A DNA stretch of 64,000 bases from Cornus controversa (GCA_026545225.1 CM048849.1:43610336-43674335), one strand, 5' to 3'. Counted from the first letter of the stretch, positions 13,301-24,863 are shown. Notes: generated by a model not told the origin, from the sequence alone. Numbers and translations: made by a program.

Positions 13301-16112
13301 TATGTGGCAAAATTCTTCCACAATATGCTGAGTTCTTTATTCTTTTTGGTTAATGGGCGAAATTGTAAATCTGTGGGGGATTTTGTGTAAAATAAATTAC
13401 TTTATTCTGTATTTTCATTTTTTCTGCATTGTCAGTGATTATTAGTGGTGAGTTGGCGACTTGGCATTGATTCATCAGATATCACAATATACTGCCCCAC
13501 TGCCGTTAACATTCGCCAGCCAGTCCACAAAGGGACGCTTTTCTCAGGGTAGAAAAAAATAGAAGATAATTAAAGTTTGGCCCGAACTATGGTAGTTCGA
13601 AACCAATTGCCTTTAATATAATAAGGTGGATTCCACATTATGGTTCAGAACAATTCTTCAGTTATCAATTGGACACAAATCATTGTTCAAAAATTCTTGT
13701 TATGCAATATAGACAAAATCCGTGAAGGGTAGTTTAGTTTGATAACAAATTGATTCAAAGATGCCTAAATATGCCACTAGACCATTTCTCCTAACCTTAT
13801 CGCTTTAACTTTGTTATAGTTTTTGGTTGTTGGAAGTTTACTCATCCTCTCCTTTATGGTAGGAGTTGAAATTTAATTTATTTGATTATTCTCCAAGTTT
13901 GAAGTTGAGAGTTAATCTTGTAGTTTTGTCATTTTTTTCAGCTCAGTTGCAGGTATGGACTTACTGGGATTTTTGCTTGCCTTAAGGTAAATTAGCATTA
14001 ACCTCAGTCTTTGCTGCTTCTATAGTCGTTTTAATTCTCACTCTAACTAATTTGAGCCCAAAATAGGAACATCATAACTTATTTAGGTAGTTCTTTTTGT
14101 CCCTACCATGATAGGTAGAAGGTTCATTCTCTCCTGATTCTTTAACAACCTGAAAGGGCTTTTTTTTATATACTCCTATATAATTTGCTGAATTTTAAAA
14201 ATTACTGTTTATGTGTCTCCCTGGCGCTTCCAATGCATAAACTCATAGCTGTCGAATGATTTGGGATCATGTAAATCATAACTTTCGTCTAACAGTTCTC
14301 TTATAAGAATATATCCACCTTCAAGAGTTGGATAGCTTCACTGTGTGAACTTAATCATCTGGTTATTTAAATTGAACATATTGTGAGGTGTGTATAGAGG
14401 CTTATTGCCCTTTAATTGAACATATGGTTATTTTTAGGCACTTCACTTGAACAGTAGGTTAGAACCCAGTTGATAAGAAACTTTTCTACATCGTAATCCT
14501 GTTTACGTAAATGCTAATTAACTGAATGTAGAAAAGGCCTAAAGCATACGTGCTTCTCCACATTTTGCTTAAGAAAGATATATGCAAATATATCTGAATC
14601 GGTAGGAGAAAAAGTATAATCTTGATTGAGTTCTTGGGTGTGATGGGTTCATGACAATATAATGTTTCAAGCTTACAAATTGTCAAACTAGTTTAGTGTT
14701 AGGGGAAATAATGAAATACTTAAAGGGGTTTGTTCAGAATTTGAACTTAACAGCTCTGACGAGATATCCATAAAGAAAGAAAGCAGCAGTACAAACTAGA
14801 ATTTGATTTAAATACAGTGAATTTTCACTTGTTCTGATTCTTCTGACAAACCTTTACAGGGAGCTTCTACAGTTCATTTTCAAGAACTCAACGCAGAAAC
14901 AATAAGATGCACAACTATCCCTAATGTCCTAGCTAATCTTGAGCAAGCTCGGGACAGGCAAAGCCGACAGCCAGAGAGTCCCCTGACTCCATCAAGGCAA
15001 ATTCTGGCTCCAGCAGTGCATTTTTATGCTGGGGATTGGGAAGAGCTCCCCACTGTCTTATCTGTTGTGAGAAATGATGGATTTGAAGTGCCAACAGGGA
15101 CGAGCCTGAGCTTCTTCGAGGATGATTTTATGGATGGGTGTTATAGTCAAGATGGCAGCATTGTAGGCCATGAGTCTTTCTCGAGGAGATCAAGGAAGCT
15201 TTCAGGAAGCCGAGCATGGGAGAGGGCGAGTGAAACAGACCAAGGAGAGGGTGGGTATGATGTTATTTTGATGACGGAGATCCCATACTCAATGACCTCT
15301 TTGAAGAAACTATATGCACTCATAAAAAAGGTTAGTGAGTTTCATTCTTCAGCTTCACTCACGGGCTAATATACAATATAATGCATCAAAGCTATCAGTA
15401 CTCTTCGATTCTGACAAACTCAAATTCAAAGCAATTCAAAATTTGAGGGAACGCAGAAAATTTGTGGTTGAGTTGGGTAAAAGTTGAGTTTTAGTGGGGA
15501 ATAATTAGGAAATTATATAATCTGTTGCAGCTATTTGCCTGATTCAATTGGGTAATTTGTGCTTGTTTAATGAGCCTATTGGAAGTTGGAGTTCTGAAAA
15601 TTTGTTGAATCTTGTCACAGTGCTTCTGGTTCTGATCAAACTGTAATGTATATGCAAAGAACAAGCAAATGCACTAGATCCCACTACTCTAACCAAAGTT
15701 TATTAGATCTAGGTAATATAGAGCCCCCAACAAATTTTCAAGTTATGGCTATTTCCGGTGGTTTGTCAACAGCAAGTCCGGAATCTTACAATGCTATCAG
15801 TCTTGTTCCATATTTTTGCCTTAGAATCTCAATTTAATTCATTATGGATTGCAAATGAAATTTTTTCATTTTTTTTTCTATTGTTGCATCACATCTTTAT
15901 TGAACATTTTTTAATAAATTTCCTCTGTTTGGGATCTCCAGTGCCTGAGGCCTCCATATGGAGTATTATTCTTGGCCACAAAAAAGAACTATGTTGGCTT
16001 CAACAGCGCAGTACGCCACCTGAGAAGTCTGGTAGATGAAGACGGCATTTTTGGAGCCCATTTACTCAAAGAAACGACAGATAGAGAGATATGGAAGTTC
16101 TTTTTCCGATGA
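10393..16112 (+). CDS. HPM1: METTL18/HPM1-like protein-histidine N-methyltransferase
   Basis: Seven coding exons join in frame: 10393-10527, 10661-10723, 12371-12437, 12617-12717, 13942-13986, 14860-15330 and 15942-16112 (TGA), giving 350 residues. All introns are GT-AG. The product is a seven-beta-strand, SAM-dependent methyltransferase of the HPM1/METTL18 group. Motif I reads V-L-E-L-S-C-R-Y-G-L-T-G-I; the post-I acid lies in V-H-F-Q-E-L-N; D-V-I-L-M-T-E-I-P-Y-S is the strand-4 motif. Fungal and animal members methylate one histidine of ribosomal protein uL3; the same role here is inferred. The last strands read P-Y-G-V-L-F-L-A-T-K-K. The usual G-C-G of motif I is S-C-R here; I recall similar changes in plant members but cannot verify it. 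A basic and acidic linker (about residues 210-245) separates motifs. Length and exon phases look intact, so the gene is probably functional. Confidence 0.85.
11165..11410 (-). mobile_element. Copia-type LTR in intron 2 of the methyltransferase gene
   Basis: This 246-bp segment has inverted LTR ends (TGTTAGA on the left, TCTAACA on the right). Next to it at 11411-11430 the minus strand reads a purine-rich tract, TTGAGTTTGAGGGGT, the polypurine tract that precedes a copia 3' LTR. The element is therefore on the minus strand and this is its 3' LTR. Internal sequence seems to continue only to about 11560; no pol gene is present. Confidence 0.6.
11817..12042 (-). mobile_element. LTR-retroelement fragment with tRNA-Met priming site, flanked by 27-bp direct repeats
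   Basis: On the minus strand 11894-11905 reads TGGTATCAGAGC, the standard initiator tRNA-Met primer binding site. The LTR-like sequence lies immediately to its right, beginning TGTCGGATCTC on the plus strand. An identical 27-bp string containing AACATGAGAGTGGTATCC occurs at 11817-11843 and 12016-12042, so the block repeats with a period of 199 bp. With no coding sequence, it looks like a TRIM-type or deleted element. It differs from the neighbouring LTR at 11165, so two elements landed in the same intron. Confidence 0.55.
13072..13576. repeat. Diverged tandem duplication in intron 4 of the methyltransferase gene
   Basis: Two successive segments, about 13072-13276 and 13291-13576, share the same order of landmarks: a GTGGCAAAATTCTT string, ATTATTAGTG.TGAGTTGGC, an ACTGCC string, TTCTCAGGG and a terminal AGATAAT. 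The second unit is longer because of internal extra sequence. It is non-coding and clearly old. Confidence 0.6.
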
Positions 16113-16821
16113 CCATAGGTTAAAATTTACAGAAAACAACTGTAAGATATACTGTAATTTAGGTTTTATTTATTCAACATTAACCCTCTTGTACAATGTG
16201 TCACATGCCTTTATTACTTTTTCCTGTTAGTATGATTTGTCAGAATTGAAAAGAAAAGCTGGTGGCTTCTAATTGTCCTGACAAGCCTTGTGTATTCTTT
16301 TTTCCTTTTTTTTTTCAAGGTTATTCTATATTAAGTTGCAAATCAAAAGATTTAGTGACTTGTAACTTCATTTCTAATCAAAACTTCTACATGTATTCAT
16401 CAAATCTTATGTCGCGCTCCTGATTTGCTGTATAACACTCTTGGGTTGTGGCTGGATTTATGTATAGCAGTTTTATAAATTTTAAGTTTGAGAGTGCTCT
16501 TTCTTGTTGAATGAGTTGGTGACTATTCTCATCTCAAGTGGTGTTTGTGAAGTGAGAATTTTGAAACCAGTATACTCGGTAGGTTCTCTCTTTTTTGTTT
16601 TTTTGTTTCTGGTTAATGGAGTGATTTTTACAAAAATCATGGTTTTGAGTTTGAAAATGTTTGTTTTTACAAAAATGGATATTTTCACGCTTAGAACTGA
16701 AACCAGACACGAGCATTCATGTCTCTCTTCTTCTAATGCAATTTTGGACAATGATGTTGTTTAGGAAAAATCTTGCCAAGTTGGCAAATTCCAAAACAAT
16801 GAGTTTGTATTATCAATTAAA
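16113..16821. other. 3' flank of the methyltransferase gene
   Basis: T-rich sequence follows the stop codon and probably includes the 3' UTR. Short open frames on both strands at 16480-16760 have no recognisable domain. I see no gene. Confidence 0.5.
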
Positions 16822-17365
16822 TGTTGGGGATTAGGGAGATATCAATCACACTAATGCTACCAGTTGATGGGAATAAAACAAGGACAATCAAGAAAGAGAA
16901 AAAGAATCACCCAAGAAAAGAACACACAAGATTTACATGGTTTGGCTCAACTTGGCCTACGTTTACGGAGTTTTAGGAATTTTTCACTATAATAGGGGAA
17001 CATCACAACTATGTTTTACAATCAACAATCACACTCTCTCTAGAGGAATAACACAACTATACTTTACAATCAACAATCACACTCTCTTTGCGCGTTTCTC
17101 CCACCTTCTCTGCAAGTCTTTGTCTGTATATCACTCTATATGCGTGCCACACTCACAATGTTTCTCTTATCATGATATTTATATGCCTCAAGCCTTAGGG
17201 CAAGAAACAAGTGGAGAAAATATCAAAATAACTCAAAAGAGTTGGATAAAACTAACTTTGATTGATAGCCCCCGCAACTTCGACAAAAGGCTTCCAATTC
17301 TCAATCGATCGATGTTTTGCAGATAGCCAAAAACTAGTATTTTTATGTCTCCACATAACCAAACA
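16822..17365 (-). repeat. 3' LTR of the copia element
   Basis: This 544-bp LTR has TGTTGGGG at the left and CCAAACA at the right (plus strand). On the minus strand the bases just before the LTR read ATGTGGGAGAT, a purine-rich tract of the copia type. Its body holds an imperfect direct repeat at about 16995-17085, in which ACAATCAACAATCACACTCT occurs twice. Confidence 0.65.
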
Positions 17366-17463
17366 ATCTCCCACATGGAGACTGATAATACCATCAACTA
17401 GAAAGACCTCATGTCTTCAAATATAGTGGGAAAAAAAAACCACTGCAACTCAATCTTCTGTGC

Positions 17464-20245
17464 TCAAGCTTGAACACTAACTGAAGCTGAGCGTAATTCC
17501 AGTTTCTCTGTAGTCACTATCTTGGTTAACATGTCAGATGGATTCTCACTGCCAAGTATTTTCTCAAGTGTCAACACCCCATCTTCCAAAAGTGATATGA
17601 CGAAGTGATAACAAAGTTCCAACTTTGCCAACAAAACTTGTAACCAAATCATCTCATTGCTAGCCTCAATCATAGCCACATACTCTGCCTCTATAGTGAT
17701 AACGCTATTATCTTCTGTATCTACGCAACTCAACTAACTGTATTAGCACTTACTGTGAAAACATAACCAGTAGTGCTCCTTTGTGATCTACCTCACTAGC
17801 AAAGTTTGCATCTACATAACCCTGTAGTCTCAACTCGCCCCATCTGAAGCATAAACATATATCAGTAGTAGCCTGCAAATACCTCAGTATTCACTTCACT
17901 GCCTCCTAGTGTTAATTTTCAGGATTTGTCATAAACCTACTCACTGTTCCCACTATATAGGCCATATTTGGTCTTGTGCACACCATGGTATACATTAAAC
18001 TTTCAATGGCTAAGACATATGGAACCTTAGCCATTAAGTTCCTCTCATCCTCTATCTTGGGACACTGATCATTGGATAGCCTAAAATGACTAGCCAAGGG
18101 TGTGTTAACTGCCTTAGCACTACTTATGTTGAACATCTATAAAATACGTTCAATGTAGTCAGCTTGAGACAACTGCAAAGTACCCCTTTATTTGTCCCTG
18201 CTCATCCTCATCCCAAGAATTTTCTTCACTGCACCAAGGTTTTTCATATCAAACTCACTAGACAATTGTCTTTTCAACTTGCTAATTTCATCTATGTCTG
18301 AGCTTGCCACCAACATGTTATCAACATAAAGTAATAAAATAATGTAACTGGACTCAAACCTCTTGAAATAGCAACAATGGTCAGCGTTACACTTGTAGTA
18401 GCCATTTATTTACATAAACCCATCAAAATTTCTTGTACCACTGCATTGGTGCTTGCTTCAAACCATATAAGTTTTTTCTTAACTTGCACACTAGTTTCTC
18501 CTTCCCTCTCACTGAGAAACCCTTCAGTTGCTGCATGTGTATCTTTTCCTCTAAGTCACCATGGAGGAAATTAATTTTTACATCTAACTATTCAAGGTGC
18601 AAATCTTCTATTGCAACAATGCTCAAAATTGACCAAATGGTAGTCAATTTCACAACTGGTGAAAAAATCTCTGTGTAGTCAACTTCATCTTTCTACTGAA
18701 AGCTTTTGACCACTAATCTCGCCTTATATCTCTTAAAGCCATCATGTTCTCTTTAACTTTGTACACGCATTTTTTGTGAAGAAATTTCTTTTCCATGGGT
18801 AATTCAGCTAACTCCCATGCTTTGTTAAAATAAGGGACTTTATCTTATCTCTCATTGCAAACTCCCACTTGCTAGAATCTTCTGCTTGACATGTTTTATC
18901 ATAGCATTCAAGTCACCACCATCAGTAAGCAACAAATAATTCACACACCTCCTATTTTGGTACATGAGGATAAGAAGACCTCAAAGGTGCAGGAGTAGGA
19001 GCTGAACTCTATGATGCACTCTACTCTGCCCTCTGATTGAGAACTCTCAAATGTTTGTTATGCCACATTGCTCTCTGAAAAATCATCCAACTCAACATAT
19101 TCTGGATCAATTGAACCAATGGACTGTGTTGTATCCCTATCTTTGTACACCTTTTATTGAATACTACATCTTTACTTCTAGCAATCTTTTTGTTTTGGTT
19201 ATCCCAGAGACAATAACCAAACTTATCTCTACCATTTCCAATGAAGGTGTATTTTAGTAACTTGGGGTCAAGCTTACCCCTAGCATGGTCACTAATATAC
19301 ACATATACAGTGCCAACCAAAAACCTTAAAATAAGAAAGGTTCACCTCTTTCTCGTTCCATACCTCATCTTGTATCCTATGTTCCAATGGTATTGATGGT
19401 CCCTAATTAATCAAATGGGCTACTGTATTGACTACCTTTGCCTAGAATTACTTCGGTAGACCTGCCTGTGTATGCATACTTCTGCCTTTCTTTGTTAAGG
19501 TTCTGTTGATCCGTTCTACCACCCCATTCTACTGTGGGGTTCCCTGTACAGTTCTCTCTAATCTGATCCCATTCTCAAAACAGAACTTCTTGCACTCATT
19601 GTCTTCATACTCTCCATCATTATTTGATCTCAACCTCTTAATTCTCAACCCTGTCTTTTTCTCCACCACAGTCTTCCACTTCTTGAACACCTCATACACC
19701 TTAGATTTTTGTCTCAAGAAGTAAACCTATACCTTCCTCGTATGATTATCAATGAAAGTCACAAAGTAAGACTTTTCGCCAATGGATGAGACTCGAGCTA
19801 ACCCCCAGACATTAGTGTGAACTAACTCAAGATTCTCCTACCTTGAATTTCTGCCACTCATTTTGAAACTAACCCTCTTTTGCTTCTCAAAGATGCAATT
19901 TTCACAGAAATCAATATCAATTGACTTTAGGCCTGGTAGTTTTTCCTTTGAGTGCATAATCTTGAGCCCCTTTTCACTCATGTGACCTAGTCTTTGGTGC
20001 CAAAGGTTGGGATCCTCTTTACTTTCTGTAACAGTTATTGACACACTAGCATTGGTAGTCATGTAGAGAGTATTTGTCTTCTTACCACGTACAATAGTCA
20101 TAACTCCTCCAGAAACCTTCCATGAAACACAGTTGAAGGTTGTGACATAACCTTCATTTGTCAACTATCCCACTGAAATCAAATTTTTCCTCAAGTTAAG
20201 GATGTGCCTCACATCATTCAGCTTCCACACAGACTTATTCAATAT
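17464..20245 (-). pseudogene. Copia pol remnant: GAG-pre-integrase, integrase, RT and RNase H
   Basis: Domains lie in order on the minus strand. GAG-pre-integrase is at about 19838-20245 (L-W-H-Q-R-L-G-H-M-S, then a zinc-binding C-E-N-C). The integrase core and C-terminal part are at 19021-19720 (S-N-N-D-G-E-Y). RT is at about 17900-18720 (Y-G-L-K-Q-A-P, K-A-R-L-V-V, V-N-T-P-L-A). RNase H is at 17464-17733 (I-E-A-E-Y-V-A, W-L-Q). Frames shift between segments and stops interrupt several. The RT active site reads Y-V-D-N at 18317-18328 where Y-V-D-D is required, so it would be inactive even if the frame were intact. The element would have copied itself through an RNA intermediate. Confidence 0.85.
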
Positions 20246-22615
20246 TGTTGACCTCAATGTTTCAATCCTAGATTACTTAGGTGATTTTGATGATAACAAT
20301 CTATTCTAGTGTAGATTTAATAAGTTTACTTGAGTGTGCAGTTTATAAAATACCATATTATCTCAAGTATCTTAAAGGCATTGGACTTCAAAAGAAATTA
20401 GAAGAAGATATATGAAGTCACATGATCATGGAACTCAAATATCAATAATTAAGATCAATGGCCAAGTTGAAGTGAATCCAAGCCACATGATGAAGGAACC
20501 CAAAAGCTTAAAGATTTGAAGATCAAAAGACTTGGATAAGCTAGTCTTGGGTGAGTGCTAGATTTAATGTAAAGTTATTTATGAAGTAACTTCTTTTAAA
20601 AGCTCATCTATTGACCTAGTGGACCTTAGAATCAATGCATATCATATCACGGTTCCTTAGACATTTAGAATTAGGCCATGAACTTCATTGAATCATCTTG
20701 AAGGCCTTCATTAAGATTGAGTTAATTCAAGCTTATGTTTAGCTTTGAAGGAATTCAATTCTTGAGTAAACAAATTCTAGAACCTACACTTGAACTAGGA
20801 AATATCATTTATGGTTCTTAGATAGATTGACTTAGGCTTTGAACTCAAATAAATCACTATATAAAGCCGTGTTATGCACAGTTACTGTTTCGGGTACTTA
20901 GCGTAGAAATTTGGCTAAGTGTTAGATTCTAGGGGCAAAAACATAAATATGAGTTTTTTAATGAATCCGAACATAAAAAATTTCGGTAATTGTACCCCAT
21001 GATTTATCATGATCACATGAATTTTCTCAACCCCAAATGATTTATTTTGGTCATTCATATTGCACGTTAAATTATTATGTCAAAGCTGTGAAAATCCATT
21101 ATGTACTAAAAATGAAAATCAGATTTTGATTCACTTAGAATTTGATTTTAAAACTATTTTTATTGAATCCAAATGGGGGGTACTTTGCTTAATTACATTG
21201 AATAACTTAAAGTAAATAGAAATATAAAGGTTTATGAGAAATTTACTTACTGGTTGAGTCTGAGAACAAATTCTGACCTAAGGACTTTCGGTCGATTGAT
21301 AGAGGCTTTTTGGTTGACTGAAAGAATCCATCAGTTGACTGATAAAAACTGAAAATTCATTCCAGTAGGGTGTGCAAAACAGGGGAGGTTTCAGCCGACC
21401 GAAGCATTGTTTCAGTCGACCGAAACAACACTTTCAGTCGACCGATGAATTCATCAGTCGACCGAAACCTGGAGATTCAAACTCCAACCGCTATATTCTT
21501 CACTAAATGGCTGCCACATGTCTCAAACGGCCATATTTCTTCCAAAACACTATATATATGTGTGTGAGCTGCATTTTGCATGTAAGAGAGAGATAGTGCA
21601 ATGTAGAGCCAAGAGTAAAGAAGAGTGGAGGAGAGAGTTAGAGAGAAACCTACCCATGACCATAAACTTGAGAAATTCTTGAATGCAAATATTTGCATTC
21701 TACTTAATAGTATATCTCTTGTAGGAATCACTATTGAGTCTCATCTTTCTCATCATTCATTGTGATTCATCTTCCATATCTAGAGTTCAGCTTTTCATTT
21801 AAAATCTTCATATATAACTCTAGGATTTGAGCGTGTATTGAATATCTATTCATTAAGGAATATTATTGTAATTGTTCCACAAATTCTTATCTACCTTTGA
21901 GAGGAAGACCAAGTGATGCACTTGGCAAGGAAGCCAAAGTCATAAGCTTGGCAAAGAAGTCTTGGTGAGGAGTTCATTAAGCAAGGAAGCCCAAGTAATT
22001 TACTTAGCAATTGTACGATTTGCTTTCCACAATTAAAGGCTCTATAGTGGAAACCTCAAGAAGTTCTCTTGAGGCATGGACGTAGGCAAGAGGGGCCGAA
22101 CCATGTAAAAATCATGGTGTCACTTGGTTTGCATTTCTCTATCTTTAAACTCCTTTATTTGATAGCATTTCAATTATTTAAATTCCATATGCTTTATATA
22201 TGAATGCTATAAGATTATATGTTTTAATGAGGAGGACGGGATGAATGCTTGGAGTATTTTGGTTGAGTTGTGAAATTGATTAAATTGTTAATTGATTGAC
22301 TAATTATTTGAGTATCTATTTACTAATCAATTTGCATATCATGTATTTGACAAATGCACAATCAACATCTCCATATACTACAAGCATTATATGTTGCACT
22401 TACATGAACACTTACGTTTGTTGTTTCCACTAGATCATTTAAATGCATAATAGATAGAGCATTCTCAATCCACTTGTTGAATACATAACTTCACCAAGCA
22501 TTTGACAAAAATCCATTCAAACTAATTTTTGTCAAAATATACTAAATCAAAAAAGTTTCATTATTTGCTTAAAGTCCCTATTTACCCCCCCTCTAGGGAC
22601 AATTCTCGGGTCACA
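20246..22615 (+). mobile_element. 2.37-kb solo-LTR-like insertion with 5-bp target duplication
   Basis: The insert begins TGTTGACCTC and ends GGGTCACA, with AATAT on both sides (20241-20245 and 22616-22620), as expected for an LTR insertion. Removing it brings the copia protease and GAG-pre-integrase parts together. The left end (TTTTGATGATAACAA nearby) and the right end (a C-rich CCCCCCCTCTAGGG tract) resemble long plant copia LTRs of the SIRE/Maximus type read on the plus strand. No internal coding region, priming site or second LTR is seen, which fits a solo LTR left by recombination. The family name is from memory of such motifs. Confidence 0.7.
21280..21470. repeat. Cluster of GTCGACCGAAA-type palindromic repeats in the solo LTR
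   Basis: About eight degenerate copies of a TTTCAGTCGACCGAAA-like palindrome lie within 190 bp, some with TTGACTGA in place of the core. The strongest copies are at about 21388-21470. They lie in the middle of the LTR-like insert. Confidence 0.7.
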
Positions 22616-22923
22616 AATATGATATGCACCTCACCTTTGCCAACCACGTTGCAGGGCTGATCATCACCAAGATACACCTTTTTCAAATTACCCGACACAT
22701 AACTGTCAAATAACTCTCTACTTGAGGTAGCATGAAATGATGCCCCAGAGTCCAAAACCCAAGACTCTGCCTTGCTCTTCAAAGAGCATATCAACACATC
22801 ATCTGATTTTTTTGAGACAATGTTTGTTTTAGTTTTATTCTCTATATCTTTTAACGGAGCTATGCACTTTTTAGAGAGGAAGAGAGAGATTTTTGAGAAA
22901 ATGAAATTCTTGAAAAAACACAT
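22616..22923 (-). pseudogene. Copia protease and C-terminal gag fragment
   Basis: The minus strand encodes S-W-V-L-D-S-G-A-S-F-H, the aspartic protease active-site motif of copia elements, then L-G-D-D-Q and G-K-G-E-V-H-I. After these the frame is cut by the solo-LTR insertion at 22615. Upstream gag is lost at about 22920. Confidence 0.8.
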
Positions 22924-23429
22924 TGTTGGGAATTTTGTGATTTGATTGTTGCAATGATTGTGATTTTGAAATGAATTGTCTCACTAATAAACACAAGAGA
23001 GAATGAGATAGTGTGATAATCATCAATATGGTACATAATTGAAGAAGACAATCAAGCAGCAGTCAAATCCACAAAAGTTGATTTGGGTTTTAGTAAATTT
23101 GATAAATAAATACTATGAATAGAAGAAAATATATCTGGATGCATGAAGAAGCAAAGCCTTGGTAGATCCAAATTAAGGAGTCTAGCTAGCTATGAACAAT
23201 TTTACTGGAGGTAAATTAATTAGCTCCTTTTTGGTCAAGGAAAATCCTTATATTTCTCTCATTTTTTGATGAGACTGAAAATTTAAAATTTTCATAAATG
23301 GTCAATGAAAAAATAAAAAATAAATAAATATATATTACCTCACAATTTAAAATTTTCTTCCTTTTTCATTGTTTCTATATAACTAAACATGAAAAAAATC
23401 ATGATTCATTTTCAAAAGTTCAAACAAAA
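22924..23429. other. Unassigned AT-rich DNA
   Basis: I see no gene or clear repeat in this stretch between the copia remnant and the SINE. Confidence 0.4.
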
Positions 23430-23439
23430 AAAAAAAATA

Positions 23440-23535
23440 ACACACTCACAATATTGTTCTTAACAGAACTCGAACTCTCAAATCTCTCTTTGGAGAGAAG
23501 AGATCATACCATTTAGACTAGTGCCCATTGATAAA
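23440..23535 (-). mobile_element. tRNA-derived SINE fragment
   Basis: On the minus strand, GGGCACTAGTCTAAATGGT (23508-23526) resembles a polymerase III A box region and GAGTTCGAGTTC (23466-23477) a B box. The spacing is right for a tRNA-derived head, and an A/T-rich tail follows. There is no tRNA cloverleaf, so it is a SINE rather than a tRNA gene. Confidence 0.5.
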
Positions 23536-23793
23536 AACTATGATTTTTCATTGAATTATCTTTTATTTTTCTCTTAAAATGCAATGAAAAAGGACCCAAA
23601 TGAACATTCCAATTCAATTTTTAAACTTTATTTCTCCCATCAAGTTTAGGGTTAGTATTAATTAGGATAAAAAGTAAATAAAAGGAGAGAATAATATCAA
23701 CCTTTCGTAAAAGAATAAATAGATGATCATTAGTCATGTTTTTCAAATTCTCCATTTCCCGGAAGAATATAAGAGTATTATTTGGGGCGTTAA

Positions 23794-24388
23794 TAGGGAT
23801 GTCAAAGCGGTAGGTTTGGGTGAAACACTTCTTTTCTAAACATGATCCAAAAATAAAAAGCTTTTTACAAGCCCGTCTTGTCCCGCCCCATATTGAAGTC
23901 TGGACGCGTTCGGAACGCCCCAATATACATATTTTTTTTAAAAAGTAATTTAAAGTTCAACAAATTTAAGATAAATTTTGTAAAAAAAATTAGGTATAGA
24001 CAAATACTTGACAATCATTATAACAAAAATATGTTAAAATTTAAAATTATCATAAAATATGAATAAAATTAAAAAGGAAAACGATACTCAAGCAGAATTG
24101 TCAGACCTATACTTTCTCATCCATAAGATGCATGTGGTGAGTGCATGTGGTCCTATCATATGCATCCAATGAATGTAAAATTTTAGGTCTAACAATTATG
24201 TTTAATAATTTTGTCTAAGTAGCATGATCCAAATTAAAATTATAGTTAATAAAATAATATTTATTTATATATTTATTATTAATCTGAGTTCGGAACTTGA
24301 CAGGTTTACACTCTCTTCCCAAATTTACTCTGTCAAAATGATCCCAAATTTGTGCCAATATGGATGACGGATTAAATTGACATCCCAA
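23794..24388. mobile_element. 595-bp hAT-like MITE
   Basis: The ends are a 12-bp inverted repeat with one mismatch: TAGGGATGTCAA on the left, TTGACATCCCAA on the right. This is the TAGGGRTGTCAA start seen in widespread plant hAT MITEs. The flanking octamers GGCGTTAA (23786-23793) and GATGTTAA (24389-24396) match at 6 of 8 positions, consistent with an aged 8-bp target duplication. The interior is AT-rich and non-coding. Confidence 0.65.
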
Positions 24389-24863
24389 GATGTTAATAAC
24401 TTTCTTTATTCCTTCTATTTTTTTTTTAAAATTCATTTTTAAAATAAACACGAAATGAGCTCCTTGTCACCCTCTCTTCTTTGAATTTTTTTTTTTTTGT
24501 GACAACTTGATCGAGATCATATGATTTCAGACTATGTAATAATTTTTTTATTTTTAAATTATTTTCATTATGGATCAACTTTGATGGTGGAACATTTAGC
24601 TTGACCAATAATCCATTTTCAGATTATTTTCATTATGGATCAACAAAAAAAAAAAAAAAGGTTTACACGTGACCTCCAATCTCCATATTCTTCGTGTGAA
24701 AGTAAAGCACATAAACGGAAAACAAACGAAAAATCAATAAATATATCATTTGAAGGTAAATCGGATGAGGTGAGTTTAGTTCAGACTTCAGAGACTCTTC
24801 ACAGACAATCCTCAGATCGATCGATCTCTACTGAGTCAAGACTTGTGACCCGTTCGACTCGGA
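24389..24863 (+). promoter_or_regulatory. Upstream region and leader of FTA
   Basis: There is no clear TATA box. A short direct repeat, ATTATTTTCATTATGGATCA, occurs at about 24558 and 24624. The last 100 bases before the ATG become GC-richer, with GATCGATC at about 24816, and probably form the 5' leader. Confidence 0.35.

Larger units (their letters stand above)
16822..22923 (-). mobile_element. Decayed Ty1-copia retrotransposon, interrupted by a solo LTR
   Basis: From right to left, the minus strand shows a protease, GAG-pre-integrase, integrase, reverse transcriptase and RNase H, the gene order that defines Ty1-copia. They are followed by a 3' LTR at 16822-17365. Many stops and frame changes show that it is dead. 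The 5' LTR and most of gag are missing: sequence beyond 22923 no longer looks like this element. A separate 2.37-kb insertion splits protease from GAG-pre-integrase. Confidence 0.85.

Noticed and set aside
15646..16039. Two overlapping open frames near the methyltransferase 3' end
   Set aside because: They run through the last intron and the last exon in a wrong frame.
16937..17326. 129-codon open frame
   Set aside because: It lies entirely in the copia LTR, antisense to the element; chance frame.
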